From: Aquimarina megaterium XH134
GTDB taxonomy: Bacteria > Bacteroidota > Bacteroidia > Flavobacteriales > Flavobacteriaceae
NCBI RefSeq assembly: GCF_000520975.1
Contig: NZ_JACB01000033.1
Location: 62,001-126,000 of the forward strand
Length of the DNA: 64,000 nucleotides
Direction of reading: 5' to 3'
Below the pieces are notes generated by a model, which was given only the letters and a program-made list of their open reading frames with translations, did not search any database and was not told the DNA's origin. A program made the position numbers and the translations under genes. The first letter of the stretch is position 1, and each line of letters starts with the position of its first letter. Below are positions 42,547 through 51,587 of the stretch, in pieces.

Positions 42547-45500
42547 ATGATGCAGAATACGGTTTACCTCTTACTACTCATTTTGATTTTTTCTGGTTGT
42601 TCAAAAGATCAGAAAAAAAATAACACTACTGTAGAAAAGAAACAAAGGACAACACTATTTGAAAAAGTTTCAGAAACTCATAGTACTATAGATTTTAAGA
42701 ATAAGATCGAAGAAACATTATATTTTAATTTTCTTAATTATTCATATATCTATAATGGTGGTGGAGTAGCTGTTGGTGATATCAATAATGATGGATTAGA
42801 AGATATATATTTTAGTTCTAATCAGGGAACTAATAAACTTTACCTTAATACAGGTGATTTTGTCTTTGATGATATCACAAAGAATGCAGGAGTTACCGAT
42901 CAAGAAGGTTGGTCTACCGGCGTTTCTATGATAGATATTAATGCTGATGGCTGGTTAGATATTTATGTATGTAAATCGGGCGCATTGCAGCATAAAGAAA
43001 AGAGAAAGAACAAACTTTATATCAACCAGAAAAATGGAACTTTTATAGAGCAGGCCGATCAATATGGTTTGGCTTCCAGTGCTTTTTCGACTCAGGCTTA
43101 TTATTTGGATTTTGATAAAGATGGAGACTTAGATATATACTTGTTAAATCATAGGCCAGATTTTAATAATAATGTAACGATAGACCCTAGAATTCAATTT
43201 AACTATCATCCCGAAAGTAGCGATCAGTTATTTGAAAATAACAACGGAAAATTTACAGATATTACTCAAAAATCAGGATTGTTAAATAAAGCCTGGGGGC
43301 TTAGCGCATCTATTGGTGATTTTAATGAAGACGACTGGCCAGATGTTTATGTAGCCAATGATTTTTTAGAATCTGATTTTCTTTACATCAATAACCACGA
43401 TGGCACATTTACCAATACCATCCTTAGTACGTTTGATCATATCACTGCAAATAGCATGGGGTCTGATTTTGCTGATATTAATAATGATCTAAAACCAGAT
43501 CTGGTGGTTTTAGATATGTTGTCTGATGACCATAAAAGGGGGAAAGAAAATATGGCATCGATGAGCACCGAAAATTTCAATGAGTTGGTTAATGCAGGGT
43601 ATCATCATCAATATATGTCTAATGCATTGCAAATCAACCTGGGAAATGGCATATTTAGTGAAATAGGGCAGTTGTCTGGGATTTCGAATACAGATTGGAG
43701 CTGGGCTCCAGTATTGGCAGATTTTGACAATGATGGATTTAATGACCTTTTTGTAACTAATGGGATCCTTCATGATTTGTCTAACCAGGATTTTAGACAT
43801 CGAATGAAGACTAATATTCGTAATCGAAAAAAAGTAACATTAGATGAAGCAATTGGTATGATGCCTTCTACCAAATTAAGTAACAAAATGTTTCTTAATA
43901 ATAAAGATTTAACGTTTTTACCCGTTACCAAAGAATGGGGGTTACAGGAAAAAGTGAATTCTAACGGAGTTGCCTATGCTGATCTTGATAATGATGGAGA
44001 TCTCGATCTCATCCTTAACAATCAGATGGAAACTGCTAGTATCTATAAAAACAATCAGGATAATAATTATATATCGGTTGCACTTTCTGGCAGTGATAAA
44101 AACCCCAATGGCATTGGTGCAAAAGTTAATATCTATGCCAAAGATCAGCAACAATCAAAAATACACTATCCTGTGAGGGGATTTCAATCCTCTGTAAGCC
44201 AGCGAATACATTTTGGATTAGGAGATATAACCATAGTAGATAGCATAAAGGTACAATGGCCACAAGGAATGTCTACTACACTTCAAAATATAAATGGCAA
44301 TCAATTGCTCGAGATCAATCAAAAAGATACAGCGTTAACTGTAGAGAAATCTAAAAAGCAACCGACACATGCCTTGGCTGTCATTGATGCTTCTCAATTT
44401 GGGATTCAGTATAAAAATACCGAGCGCAATTTTGATGATTACAAACTTCAGCTATTATTACCGCAAAAACAAAGCGAAAAAGGAAGAGCCCTTACTGTTG
44501 GTGATGTAAATAACGATGGAAAAGAGGATTTCTTTGTAGGAAATGCCAAGGGAGCCCCTGCTGCTATGTATATTCAGAAAGAAGATGGAACTTTTAGAGC
44601 TTCTAGTATTTCTGTTTTTCAGAATGATAAAGAATTTGAAGACAATAAGGCATTATTTTTTGATATAGATAATGATGGAGATCAGGATTTATATGTAGCA
44701 AGCGGAAGTTATGAAGATCAGGAAAATAGCGATTGGCTTATCGATAGAGTATATACAAATGATGGAAACGGTAATTTTACCAGAGATACTACCTTTCCTA
44801 AGATCAAGTCAATATCTTCTGCCATAGCGGTATCCGATATTGATCAGGATGGCGATCTCGACCTTTTTATTGGTGGAGGAGTAATCCCGGGTAAATACCC
44901 AATGTCATCACCTTCATATATATTAAGAAATGATCGCAGGAATTTTGTGAAGGTGACCCACCAAATGATCAAAGGACAGGAACGGCTAAACATGGTAAAT
45001 GACGCTGTTTTTTCTGATTATGATAAGGATGGAGACGAAGACCTTTTGGTAATAGGAGAGTGGATGCCAATTACCATTTTTGATAATGATAAAGGAATAT
45101 TGATTAAAAAAGATATAGACGCATTACAGCATACTTCTGGATGGTATTTTACGATACATCCTACAGATATCGATAGTGATGGGGATGTAGATTATTTGAT
45201 AGGAAATATGGGTCAGAATACTAAGTTTCATCCTACAAAAGACAAACCACTGCACATTTACACCAAAGATTTTGATCAAAACCAAAGTCTGGATATTATA
45301 TTGAGTAAAGAATCCAAAACAGGATTGCTATTGCCCGTGAGAGGGAAACAATGCTCCTCTGAGCAATTACCCATGCTAAAGAATAAGTTTAAAACCTATG
45401 GGGAGTTTGCAAACGCATCATTGTCTGATATTTATGGAGATAAGGACTTGAAAGAAGCAACTCATTACATGGCTAAGGAGTTTAATACTGTTATCTTGAT

Positions 45501-45843
45501 TAATGATGGACAAGGTGATTTTAACATAACATCATTACCAGTACAAGCTCAATTTGGCCCAACTACAGATTTTATTGTCGAAGATTTTAATAAGGACGGA
45601 GTAAATGACATTTTTGGAGTAGGTTCTTTATACGAAGCAGAAGTAGAAACGATACGTTATGATGCTAATAAAGGATATTTCTTGCATAGAAACCAGGAAA
45701 AAACTCTAAGTTTTTCTGCAACATTACCGGCACTACACGGGCTAGAAATAAAAGCTGCAGAACATATCACGATCGGTGACAAAAAATACATCCTTATGCA
45801 ATGTAAAAATACAGGGTTAAAATTAGTACCGATAGATTTTTAA
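42547..45843 (+). CDS. FG-GAP/VCBS repeat lipoprotein with ASPIC/UnbV domain
   Basis: A 1098-residue lipoprotein (signal ending IFSGC). Most of it is FG-GAP/VCBS beta-propeller repeats, recognisable by recurring Ca-binding DxNxDGxxD segments (DINNDGLEDIYF near residue 79, DFDKDGDLDIYL, DLDNDGDLDLIL, DVNNDGKEDFFV, DIDNDGDQDLYV and more). An ASPIC/UnbV domain lies near residues 515-600 (NPNGIGAKVNIYAKD then HFGLGD and VQWPQG). Such CRTAC1-like proteins are often encoded in SusCD-type or sulfated-glycan clusters; here none is adjacent. It is probably an outer-membrane surface protein; ligand unknown. Confidence 0.9.
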   Translation: MMQNTVYLLLLILIFSGCSKDQKKNNTTVEKKQRTTLFEKVSETHSTIDFKNKIEETLYFNFLNYSYIYNGGGVAVGDINNDGLEDIYFSSNQGTNKLYLNTGDFVFDDITKNAGVTDQEGWSTGVSMIDINADGWLDIYVCKSGALQHKEKRKNKLYINQKNGTFIEQADQYGLASSAFSTQAYYLDFDKDGDLDIYLLNHRPDFNNNVTIDPRIQFNYHPESSDQLFENNNGKFTDITQKSGLLNKAWGLSASIGDFNEDDWPDVYVANDFLESDFLYINNHDGTFTNTILSTFDHITANSMGSDFADINNDLKPDLVVLDMLSDDHKRGKENMASMSTENFNELVNAGYHHQYMSNALQINLGNGIFSEIGQLSGISNTDWSWAPVLADFDNDGFNDLFVTNGILHDLSNQDFRHRMKTNIRNRKKVTLDEAIGMMPSTKLSNKMFLNNKDLTFLPVTKEWGLQEKVNSNGVAYADLDNDGDLDLILNNQMETASIYKNNQDNNYISVALSGSDKNPNGIGAKVNIYAKDQQQSKIHYPVRGFQSSVSQRIHFGLGDITIVDSIKVQWPQGMSTTLQNINGNQLLEINQKDTALTVEKSKKQPTHALAVIDASQFGIQYKNTERNFDDYKLQLLLPQKQSEKGRALTVGDVNNDGKEDFFVGNAKGAPAAMYIQKEDGTFRASSISVFQNDKEFEDNKALFFDIDNDGDQDLYVASGSYEDQENSDWLIDRVYTNDGNGNFTRDTTFPKIKSISSAIAVSDIDQDGDLDLFIGGGVIPGKYPMSSPSYILRNDRRNFVKVTHQMIKGQERLNMVNDAVFSDYDKDGDEDLLVIGEWMPITIFDNDKGILIKKDIDALQHTSGWYFTIHPTDIDSDGDVDYLIGNMGQNTKFHPTKDKPLHIYTKDFDQNQSLDIILSKESKTGLLLPVRGKQCSSEQLPMLKNKFKTYGEFANASLSDIYGDKDLKEATHYMAKEFNTVILINDGQGDFNITSLPVQAQFGPTTDFIVEDFNKDGVNDIFGVGSLYEAEVETIRYDANKGYFLHRNQEKTLSFSATLPALHGLEIKAAEHITIGDKKYILMQCKNTGLKLVPIDF

Positions 45844-46034
45844 ACTCTGATATCATATAAAACACTTAACATATCCACAAAATTTGATGGAGCGATTTGG
45901 CATGCAAATCTGGATTCATTTTACTTCACAAACATAAAACGATTACCTACCTTAGTTATCTGGATAAGAAATATACTTACCAAAGTAAGCATACCTAAAT
46001 AATGATGTAGTATTTTTTATAAAATAGCATAGAA

Positions 46035-46598
46035 ATGATGAGAACACGTATGGGGACAGTAACCGATATCAAAGGAATTCTTTCCCTTCAGGAAAAGAAC
46101 TTGTTTAGCAATTTAAACGAAAAAGAACGAGAAACAGGTTTTGTAACTACCCCATTTACCACTAATCAAATTGAAGAAATCATAAAACAAAACGGAATTT
46201 TCATTGCAGAAAATGATGATAATGTGATTGTAGCATATGCTTTTGCAGGAAATTGGGAATATTTTGAGCAGTGGGAGATTTTTAATGTGATGATCTCTCG
46301 TTTTCCGAAATTATCATTTGATGGGTATCAGATTTCAACAGAAAACAGTTTTCAATATGGGCCGGTTTGTATTGATAAGGAGTATAGAGGCAAAGGACTG
46401 CTAAATTTGATTTTTGAAGAAATGAGAGTCGAATTTGTGAAAAAATACCCGATTAGTATAACATTTATAAATAAAGTAAATGTTATTTCTGAAAAAGCAC
46501 ATACTAAGAAATTAGGTTGGAAAATAATAGACGAATTCGAGTTTAATAACAATACTTATATTGGGCTCGCTTTTGATATGAAAAAATCGGTGTTGTAA
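46035..46598 (+). CDS. GNAT family N-acetyltransferase
   Basis: A 187-residue protein with the GNAT fold: MRTRMGTVTDIKGILSLQEKN at the start, the acetyl-CoA site GPVCIDKEYRGKGLLNLIFEEM (about 113-134; R/Q-x-x-G-x-G as YRGKGL), then INKVNVISEKAHTKKLGWK. It transfers an acetyl group to an unknown amine. The Crp/Fnr gene begins 15 nt later, so the two may be one transcript. Confidence 0.88.
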   Translation: MMRTRMGTVTDIKGILSLQEKNLFSNLNEKERETGFVTTPFTTNQIEEIIKQNGIFIAENDDNVIVAYAFAGNWEYFEQWEIFNVMISRFPKLSFDGYQISTENSFQYGPVCIDKEYRGKGLLNLIFEEMRVEFVKKYPISITFINKVNVISEKAHTKKLGWKIIDEFEFNNNTYIGLAFDMKKSVL

Positions 46599-46613
46599 AT
46601 CTATAGTACAAAC

Positions 46614-47195
46614 ATGGATCCAATTGATACATTAATACAACATTTTAGAGAGCGTATTGTTCTCACAGATCACGATGCACGTTGCGTTGGTGAATGTTTT
46701 CATGTAGTAACTTTAAAAAAGAAAGAAGTTCTGTTGCATACAGGGGAGGTTTCTTCGCATATGAGATATATTGCAGAGGGATGCCTAAGAAGTTACTATA
46801 TGGATGAGGAAGCGAGAGAACATATCATTCAATTCGGAATAGATGGCTGGTGGGTTAATGATCTGTATAGTTACCTTACCAGAACTCCGGCCAAACAATT
46901 TATCCAGGCATTAGAACACAGTGTAGTGCTTCAAATTCATCGGGATACATTAAATCAATTATATGATCAGGTGCCGGCAATAGAACGTTTTTTTAGGTTT
47001 AAGTTTGAAAAAGCATACGTTGCTGTACAAGATCGTACACTCAACACTTTAAGTAAAACGGCAGAAGAACGATATTTTGAGTTTCGTTCAAAATATAGAG
47101 ATATCGAACAGCGCGTACCACAATATATGATTGCCTCATATTTAGGAATGACTCCCGAGTTTTTAAGTGCGCTAAGAAAAAAAACTACAACATAA
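46614..47195 (+). CDS. Crp/Fnr family transcription regulator
   Basis: A 193-residue protein: cyclic-nucleotide-binding-like beta-roll (about 25-115, KKKEVLLHTGEVSSHMRYIAEGCLRSYYMDEEAREHIIQF, seen in part) and a short C-terminal helix-turn-helix (ASYLGMTPEFLSALRKK, about 174-190). Typical of the Bacteroidota Crp-like group. It follows a GNAT gene by 15 nt and precedes an NADPH-dependent FMN reductase by 79 nt, which it may regulate. Target and ligand unknown. Confidence 0.9.
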   Translation: MDPIDTLIQHFRERIVLTDHDARCVGECFHVVTLKKKEVLLHTGEVSSHMRYIAEGCLRSYYMDEEAREHIIQFGIDGWWVNDLYSYLTRTPAKQFIQALEHSVVLQIHRDTLNQLYDQVPAIERFFRFKFEKAYVAVQDRTLNTLSKTAEERYFEFRSKYRDIEQRVPQYMIASYLGMTPEFLSALRKKTTT

Positions 47196-47274
47196 GCGTT
47201 TCTTAAGATACCTTAAGATTTTTAATATCAAATAGCAGTTAGTTTGTATCATAATAATTTTAAAAGTGGTACAA

Positions 47275-47805
47275 ATGAAAAAAATCCTTGCCTTTTCAGG
47301 AAGTAACAACCCTGGGTCGATCAATCAACAATTATTGCTTGCTGCAATTCATAAAATCGATGAACGTAATGATGTACATCTCATACAATTATCAGAATAT
47401 ATAACTCCTATTTATAGCCCGGTTATTGAGGAGAAGGGCATTCCGAAACCTATAAAAGAACTTTTTCAACTTTTTACAGAAGCAGATGGATTTGTGATTG
47501 CTTCGCCAGAGCACAACGGACTTCCTTCGTCCTTTTTTAAAAACATAATAGATTGGCTTTCGAGAATCGATCAACGATTTTTTGGAGACAAACCTGTAGT
47601 CTTAATGAGCACTTCTCCTGGAGTAACAGGGGGAGCGTCTCATCTTCAGATTTTAGAAAAACTCTTCCCAAGATGGGGCGGGAACATATGTGGTATGTAT
47701 TCTCTGGGAGATTTTAATAACAAGTTTGATGTAAGTAATTCGTCTATCCTGGATCCTTCAGAGAACGCAAAACTGGATAAAGTGATTACGACATTAATGC
47801 AATAA
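47275..47805 (+). CDS. NADPH-dependent FMN reductase family protein
   Basis: A 176-residue flavodoxin-fold protein: FMN phosphate loop FSGSNNPGSINQQLL (about residues 7-21), ADGFVIASPEHNGLPSSFFKNIIDWLSR (about 75-102, in part) with the PEHNG flavin motif, and MSTSPGVTGGASHL near 113-126. It reduces flavins, quinones or azo compounds with NAD(P)H in the cytoplasm. I use ATG 47275; a GTG at 47266 would add three residues. The SnoaL-like and second GNAT genes follow closely. Confidence 0.9.
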   Translation: MKKILAFSGSNNPGSINQQLLLAAIHKIDERNDVHLIQLSEYITPIYSPVIEEKGIPKPIKELFQLFTEADGFVIASPEHNGLPSSFFKNIIDWLSRIDQRFFGDKPVVLMSTSPGVTGGASHLQILEKLFPRWGGNICGMYSLGDFNNKFDVSNSSILDPSENAKLDKVITTLMQ

Positions 47806-47832
47806 ATATTCACTCTTTAAAAACAAAAAAAC

Positions 47833-48246
47833 ATGAAAAATTCAGAAAACAGTAGTGCAATAGTACGTGATTATTTTAATGCCTTTCAAAATGGTAATAT
47901 GGATAAAGTATTAGATTTGTTTCACGAAAATTGCCTGATCGTAAGTGTACGTGACGAAGAACGTAAAAAAGACCAGCTTCATGGTACATACAGAACCAAA
48001 GAAGAAGCAAAGCAGTTTATTGCCAACATAGTTAATTCTTTTACAACCAAAGAGTTTAATGTAGAAAGGATAATCGCCGAAGGAAATGTCGTTTTTGCAA
48101 ATGGAAAATTTTCACACGAAGTAAAAGCAACGGGTAAATTATTCATGAGCGACTGGGCTCAAGTAAGCATAATTGAAGGAGGGAAAATTAAAGAATATAG
48201 ATTTTATGAAGATTCAGCAGCTTTTGTAAAAACTTCACAAAACTAA
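47833..48246 (+). CDS. SnoaL-like / NTF2-fold protein
   Basis: A 137-residue protein of the NTF2-like superfamily: IVRDYFNAFQNGNMDKVLDLFHENCLIVSV (about 10-39, in part) followed by GTYRTKEEAKQFIANI, FNVERIIAEGNVVFANGKFSHEVKATGK and the final strand KIKEYRFYEDSAAF. Polyketide cyclase- or ketosteroid isomerase-like binding fold; function unknown. It lies 27 nt after the FMN reductase and 5 nt before a GNAT gene, on one strand, so co-transcription is likely. Confidence 0.88.
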   Translation: MKNSENSSAIVRDYFNAFQNGNMDKVLDLFHENCLIVSVRDEERKKDQLHGTYRTKEEAKQFIANIVNSFTTKEFNVERIIAEGNVVFANGKFSHEVKATGKLFMSDWAQVSIIEGGKIKEYRFYEDSAAFVKTSQN

Positions 48247-48251
48247 ATTTT

Positions 48252-48986
48252 ATGAACAAGATCATAATAAACCATCTTTTCGAGTTCTGGGAATATATAG
48301 GAACACAAGGAGGCTTTTTTAATAGAGAAGAGGGATATGTCTATACCAAACCCGAAAAAAACTCCTGGCCCAATAAAGTTTTTGGGATAGATCCAGAGAT
48401 AGTAAACCTGAAGCAACTTTATGCACAAATGAAGAATGGGGCTTTACCAAAATCATTAGGAGTAGCTGAAAACGAAAATATAGAAAAACGACTATTACAG
48501 CACAATTTTGAGCAGCAATCAATGGTGAAAGCAATGTTTTTAGAGACCTCTAAAACTACGATGCCCGCAGATGATTTTGCAACGATAACACCAGTTGATA
48601 ATGATAAAAAGGCGATAATATTTGCAAGAGTTTCATCAAACTCATTTGGATATCAAATACTCTCCGAGACTATAATTTCATTAATTAAACACCAAAAAAA
48701 CATGCATCTTTTTTTAGGTAAACATAACGATGAATATGTAAGTTGTGGAATTATATATCATGATAAAAATGGATATTCTGGGATACATATGATAGGAACA
48801 TTACCAGAATATAGAGGAATGGGATTAGGTAAAATTATGACCAACAAGCTATTGTTTGAGGCTTACCAAAATCAAAGTGATATCGTTTTTTTGGTAGCAT
48901 CTACACCTGGTGAGCGAATTTATTCTAAAATAGGATTTATAACCGACGGAACACTAAAAAGCTACACGGTTAATACATCTGCATAA
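48252..48986 (+). CDS. GNAT family N-acetyltransferase
   Basis: A 244-residue protein. The C-terminal 120 residues are a GNAT domain with GIHMIGTLPEYRGMGLGKIMTNKLLFEA (about 180-207, in part; YRGMGLG is the acetyl-CoA loop) and VFLVASTPGERIYSKIGF. The N-terminal 100 residues are less conserved and may bind the acceptor. It begins 5 nt after the SnoaL-like gene. Substrate unknown. Confidence 0.88.
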   Translation: MNKIIINHLFEFWEYIGTQGGFFNREEGYVYTKPEKNSWPNKVFGIDPEIVNLKQLYAQMKNGALPKSLGVAENENIEKRLLQHNFEQQSMVKAMFLETSKTTMPADDFATITPVDNDKKAIIFARVSSNSFGYQILSETIISLIKHQKNMHLFLGKHNDEYVSCGIIYHDKNGYSGIHMIGTLPEYRGMGLGKIMTNKLLFEAYQNQSDIVFLVASTPGERIYSKIGFITDGTLKSYTVNTSA

Positions 48987-49193
48987 CTATAGTTTTGTAG
49001 TGTTGCTAATAGTTTTTACATCCCTAAGTTATTGATAATCTTTGGTGTGAAAGGTAATGAAATGGCACATAGAACAAAGTGTATCAATACGAAAAAGTCG
49101 ACCATATGATAGTGTTGAAATGTTAACCACATCTTAATAAGTTCGTATTTTTTTAATATATTAACACTTTATTAATAATTTAAAACTAACAAT

Positions 49194-49442
49194 ATGGAAA
49201 TAATTGTAACCATTATTATTGGAGCAGTAGCAGGTTGGCTTGGAGGTACCATTTACAAAGGTGGTGGTTTAGGTCTTATCGGAAATATTATAGTTGGAAT
49301 CGTCGGGAGTTATGTAGGATACTGGCTTTTGGGAAAATTAGGAATTCACCTGGGCACCGGCTGGATTGGTGCTATACTTACCGGGGCTATCGGAGCGATA
49401 ATCATTCTGTTCTTGCTCAATCTAATATTTAAAAAACGGTAA
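49194..49442 (+). CDS. GlsB/YeaQ/YmgE family stress-response membrane protein
   Basis: An 82-residue hydrophobic protein with the transglycosylase-associated (YeaQ/YmgE) family pattern: helix 1 IIGAVAGWLGGTIY (about 6-20), GGGLGLIGNIIVGIVGSYVGYWLLGKLG (about 23-50, in part) and helix 3 TGWIGAILTGAIGAIIILFLL. Small inner-membrane proteins of this family are induced by stress or stationary phase in other bacteria; the biochemical role is unknown. It is monocistronic and followed by a terminator. Confidence 0.9.
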   Translation: MEIIVTIIIGAVAGWLGGTIYKGGGLGLIGNIIVGIVGSYVGYWLLGKLGIHLGTGWIGAILTGAIGAIIILFLLNLIFKKR

Positions 49443-49762
49443 TCAATATATACTTTGATCATATAGGTGTATCATCAATATGAAAAAAGATAAGTTTTGA
49501 TACTTATAATCATACAAAAAGCTACCAATATAGGTAGCTTTTTGCTTTTAGATCAATAAAGATAAACTATTGGGTATACTATAGGTAAAATGTACTCAAT
49601 GCTTTTGGATAAATTAAGGTCGGTGTAGTATTTTAGATTAAAAATAGTATATTAAGTATTTAATATACATATAAACAAAAGTATAAAGGACACATGGCTT
49701 TTATATGATTGTTGTGTAGCATTACAGTTGAATGAATTTCATTAATTATTATGGGTTAAGAA
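49443..49762. other. Intergenic region with a terminator and a short peptide-like tail
   Basis: About 320 bp. Apart from the terminator at 49516-49544, the stretch 49594-49626 reads MYSMLLDKLRSV in one frame, similar in pattern to the end (YSIDEMLIDKLG) of the small frame at 51226-51393. The match is too short to call homology. No other feature seen. Confidence 0.35.
49516..49544 (+). terminator. Terminator after the stress-response membrane protein gene
   Basis: A stem AAAAAGCTACC / GGTAGCTTTTT with a 6-nt loop, followed by T residues, 74 nt past the stop. Confidence 0.82.
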
Positions 49763-51193
49763 ATGCTAAAAAAATTAAATCAGGCGATTTCACAAGACAA
49801 CATTGAAGAAGTAATAAAAATAATAGAAAACGGTGTTGAATTGAAACCAAAAGATGAGTATTGGCAATCACCACTTTTTGAAGCTGCTAGAACTGGGAAT
49901 ATTGACATAGCAAAAACCCTCCTAGCAGAAGGAGTTGATCCTAATTATCAGGATTATGCTGGTATGACGGCATTATATTTTGCTGTTTATGGAAGGGACG
50001 CAGCTATGGTGAGGTTATTATTAGATAATGGTGTTAAAATAGATGTTAGAGATGGGTACGAAGACGAAACACCCTTGTGCGTTGCGGTTAACTCTAATAA
50101 TTTTGAAATTATAGAACTATTACTGAATAGTGGTTCTGATCCACATCAAGATTTAATTACCAGGTTTCGCGATATAGCAGCAAGTATTAACAATACCGAA
50201 TTAAGAGAATTAATTTATAAAGCCCGAGGACTAACTGATGATGAGTTTATTCTTTATGAGGCTGTTAGATCTGGTGACGTCAGAAAATTAAGTACATTCA
50301 GTGAACAAGTTATCAATTCAATGATTTGCCCCTGCTATAACCAAACGTTGCTACACATAGCTGCATCCCATGGGCACCTTGAAATTGTTAAAAATTTAAT
50401 TACATTAAATTTTGAAATTAACGCTAAAGATTCGCGAGGTTACACTCCTTTAATAGAAGCATTAATAGGCAATTATGATCGTCTGGTAGAATATTTAATA
50501 CATCAAGGAGCTGATGTAAATCTTATTTCGAATAAATATTCTACACTTTATTGGGCCATATTTAATGATATGGAAAACGTCGTAAAGCTGATACTGAAAA
50601 GTAACTTAGATTCTCAAATCCTTCAAAAGGAATTTCCGCAGGCAATTAGAAAAGCCAATATAGAAATAGTCAAAGCATTTTTAGACGCTGGTGTCGATAC
50701 GACAATATTGGATTCGCAAGGTTATACTCCCTTAATCAATGCAATACAAGGAGGGAATTGTGATCTTGTAAAAAAAATGATCGAAATAGGCCTTGACATA
50801 AATGAATGTGACGATGAAGGTTGGCATCCTTTACTCCATGCTACAGAAAATTCTGAAATGGCAAAACTACTATACGAGTTTGATGCTGATCCCTGGATAA
50901 AAAATAATAAGAACATGTCTGTTTTTCATGGAGCCTGTATGAATGGTTTGGTCTGGTTAGTGAAAGATTTAATTCTAAAAAAGCCTGATGTTGTCAATGA
51001 AAAAAGTAAAGATGGCTGGTCACCATTACATTATGCTGCATGGCATGGTAGGGTAGAGATCGCTAAAATTTTAATCGATAAAAATGCGAATATTGACATC
51101 ACGGATAACAGTGGAGAAACTCCACTTGAGATCGCAATAGGTAAGGAACATAATGAATTAGTTGATTTTTTGAATGATTATCATAAAGGTTAA
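49763..51193 (+). CDS. Ankyrin-repeat protein
   Basis: A 476-residue protein made almost entirely of ankyrin repeats of about 33 residues: typical units are SPLFEAARTGNIDIAKTLLAEGVDPN, TALYFAVYGRDAAMVRLLLDNGVKID, TLLHIAASHGHLEIVKNLITLNFEIN and SPLHYAAWHGRVEIAKILIDKNANID (each seen in part). I count about 11 units from residue 5 to 475, one interrupted near 145-185. No signal peptide or enzymatic domain is visible, so it is probably cytoplasmic and mediates protein-protein contact. Partner unknown; no linked toxin or effector gene. Confidence 0.9.
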   Translation: MLKKLNQAISQDNIEEVIKIIENGVELKPKDEYWQSPLFEAARTGNIDIAKTLLAEGVDPNYQDYAGMTALYFAVYGRDAAMVRLLLDNGVKIDVRDGYEDETPLCVAVNSNNFEIIELLLNSGSDPHQDLITRFRDIAASINNTELRELIYKARGLTDDEFILYEAVRSGDVRKLSTFSEQVINSMICPCYNQTLLHIAASHGHLEIVKNLITLNFEINAKDSRGYTPLIEALIGNYDRLVEYLIHQGADVNLISNKYSTLYWAIFNDMENVVKLILKSNLDSQILQKEFPQAIRKANIEIVKAFLDAGVDTTILDSQGYTPLINAIQGGNCDLVKKMIEIGLDINECDDEGWHPLLHATENSEMAKLLYEFDADPWIKNNKNMSVFHGACMNGLVWLVKDLILKKPDVVNEKSKDGWSPLHYAAWHGRVEIAKILIDKNANIDITDNSGETPLEIAIGKEHNELVDFLNDYHKG

Positions 51194-51225
51194 TTTGCTA
51201 TGATAATCTTATAGTTGTGATAAAA

Positions 51226-51393
51226 ATGATTACACAACAATTTTTATATTACATATGCGACATAAACACACTATACAAGAGATATTTGCGGAATACAGTA
51301 AATAATGGTTTGAATGGACGTATATGGTTTGGTCATTTTCGAGATGGATTATTTTATAGTATTGATGAAATGCTTATAGATAAATTAGGTTAA
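51226..51393 (+). CDS. Small hypothetical protein, 55 residues
   Basis: An open frame from ATG 51226 to TAA 51391-51393, 32 nt after the ankyrin gene. It is aromatic-rich (YYICDINTLYKRYLR then GRIWFGHFRDGLFYSID). No family recognised and no signal peptide. It may be a genuine small gene co-transcribed with the ankyrin protein, or the remnant of a longer one. Confidence 0.35.
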   Translation: MITQQFLYYICDINTLYKRYLRNTVNNGLNGRIWFGHFRDGLFYSIDEMLIDKLG

Positions 51394-51587
51394 TCCCTCG
51401 AATGCTGCAAATAAATGCGATTAAAAAGCTCGCTTATTTGGATTGTTGTATTACATCTTTATAAGTGAATGAAATTTGTAGATGGAAGTACTTAAAAACA
51501 TTATCCAAAAATAATTATGGCAACTCTATTTTAAACAAACAATCTTTTGATATAAATGTACAATTGTATTTTACCTTATTTCTTAAC

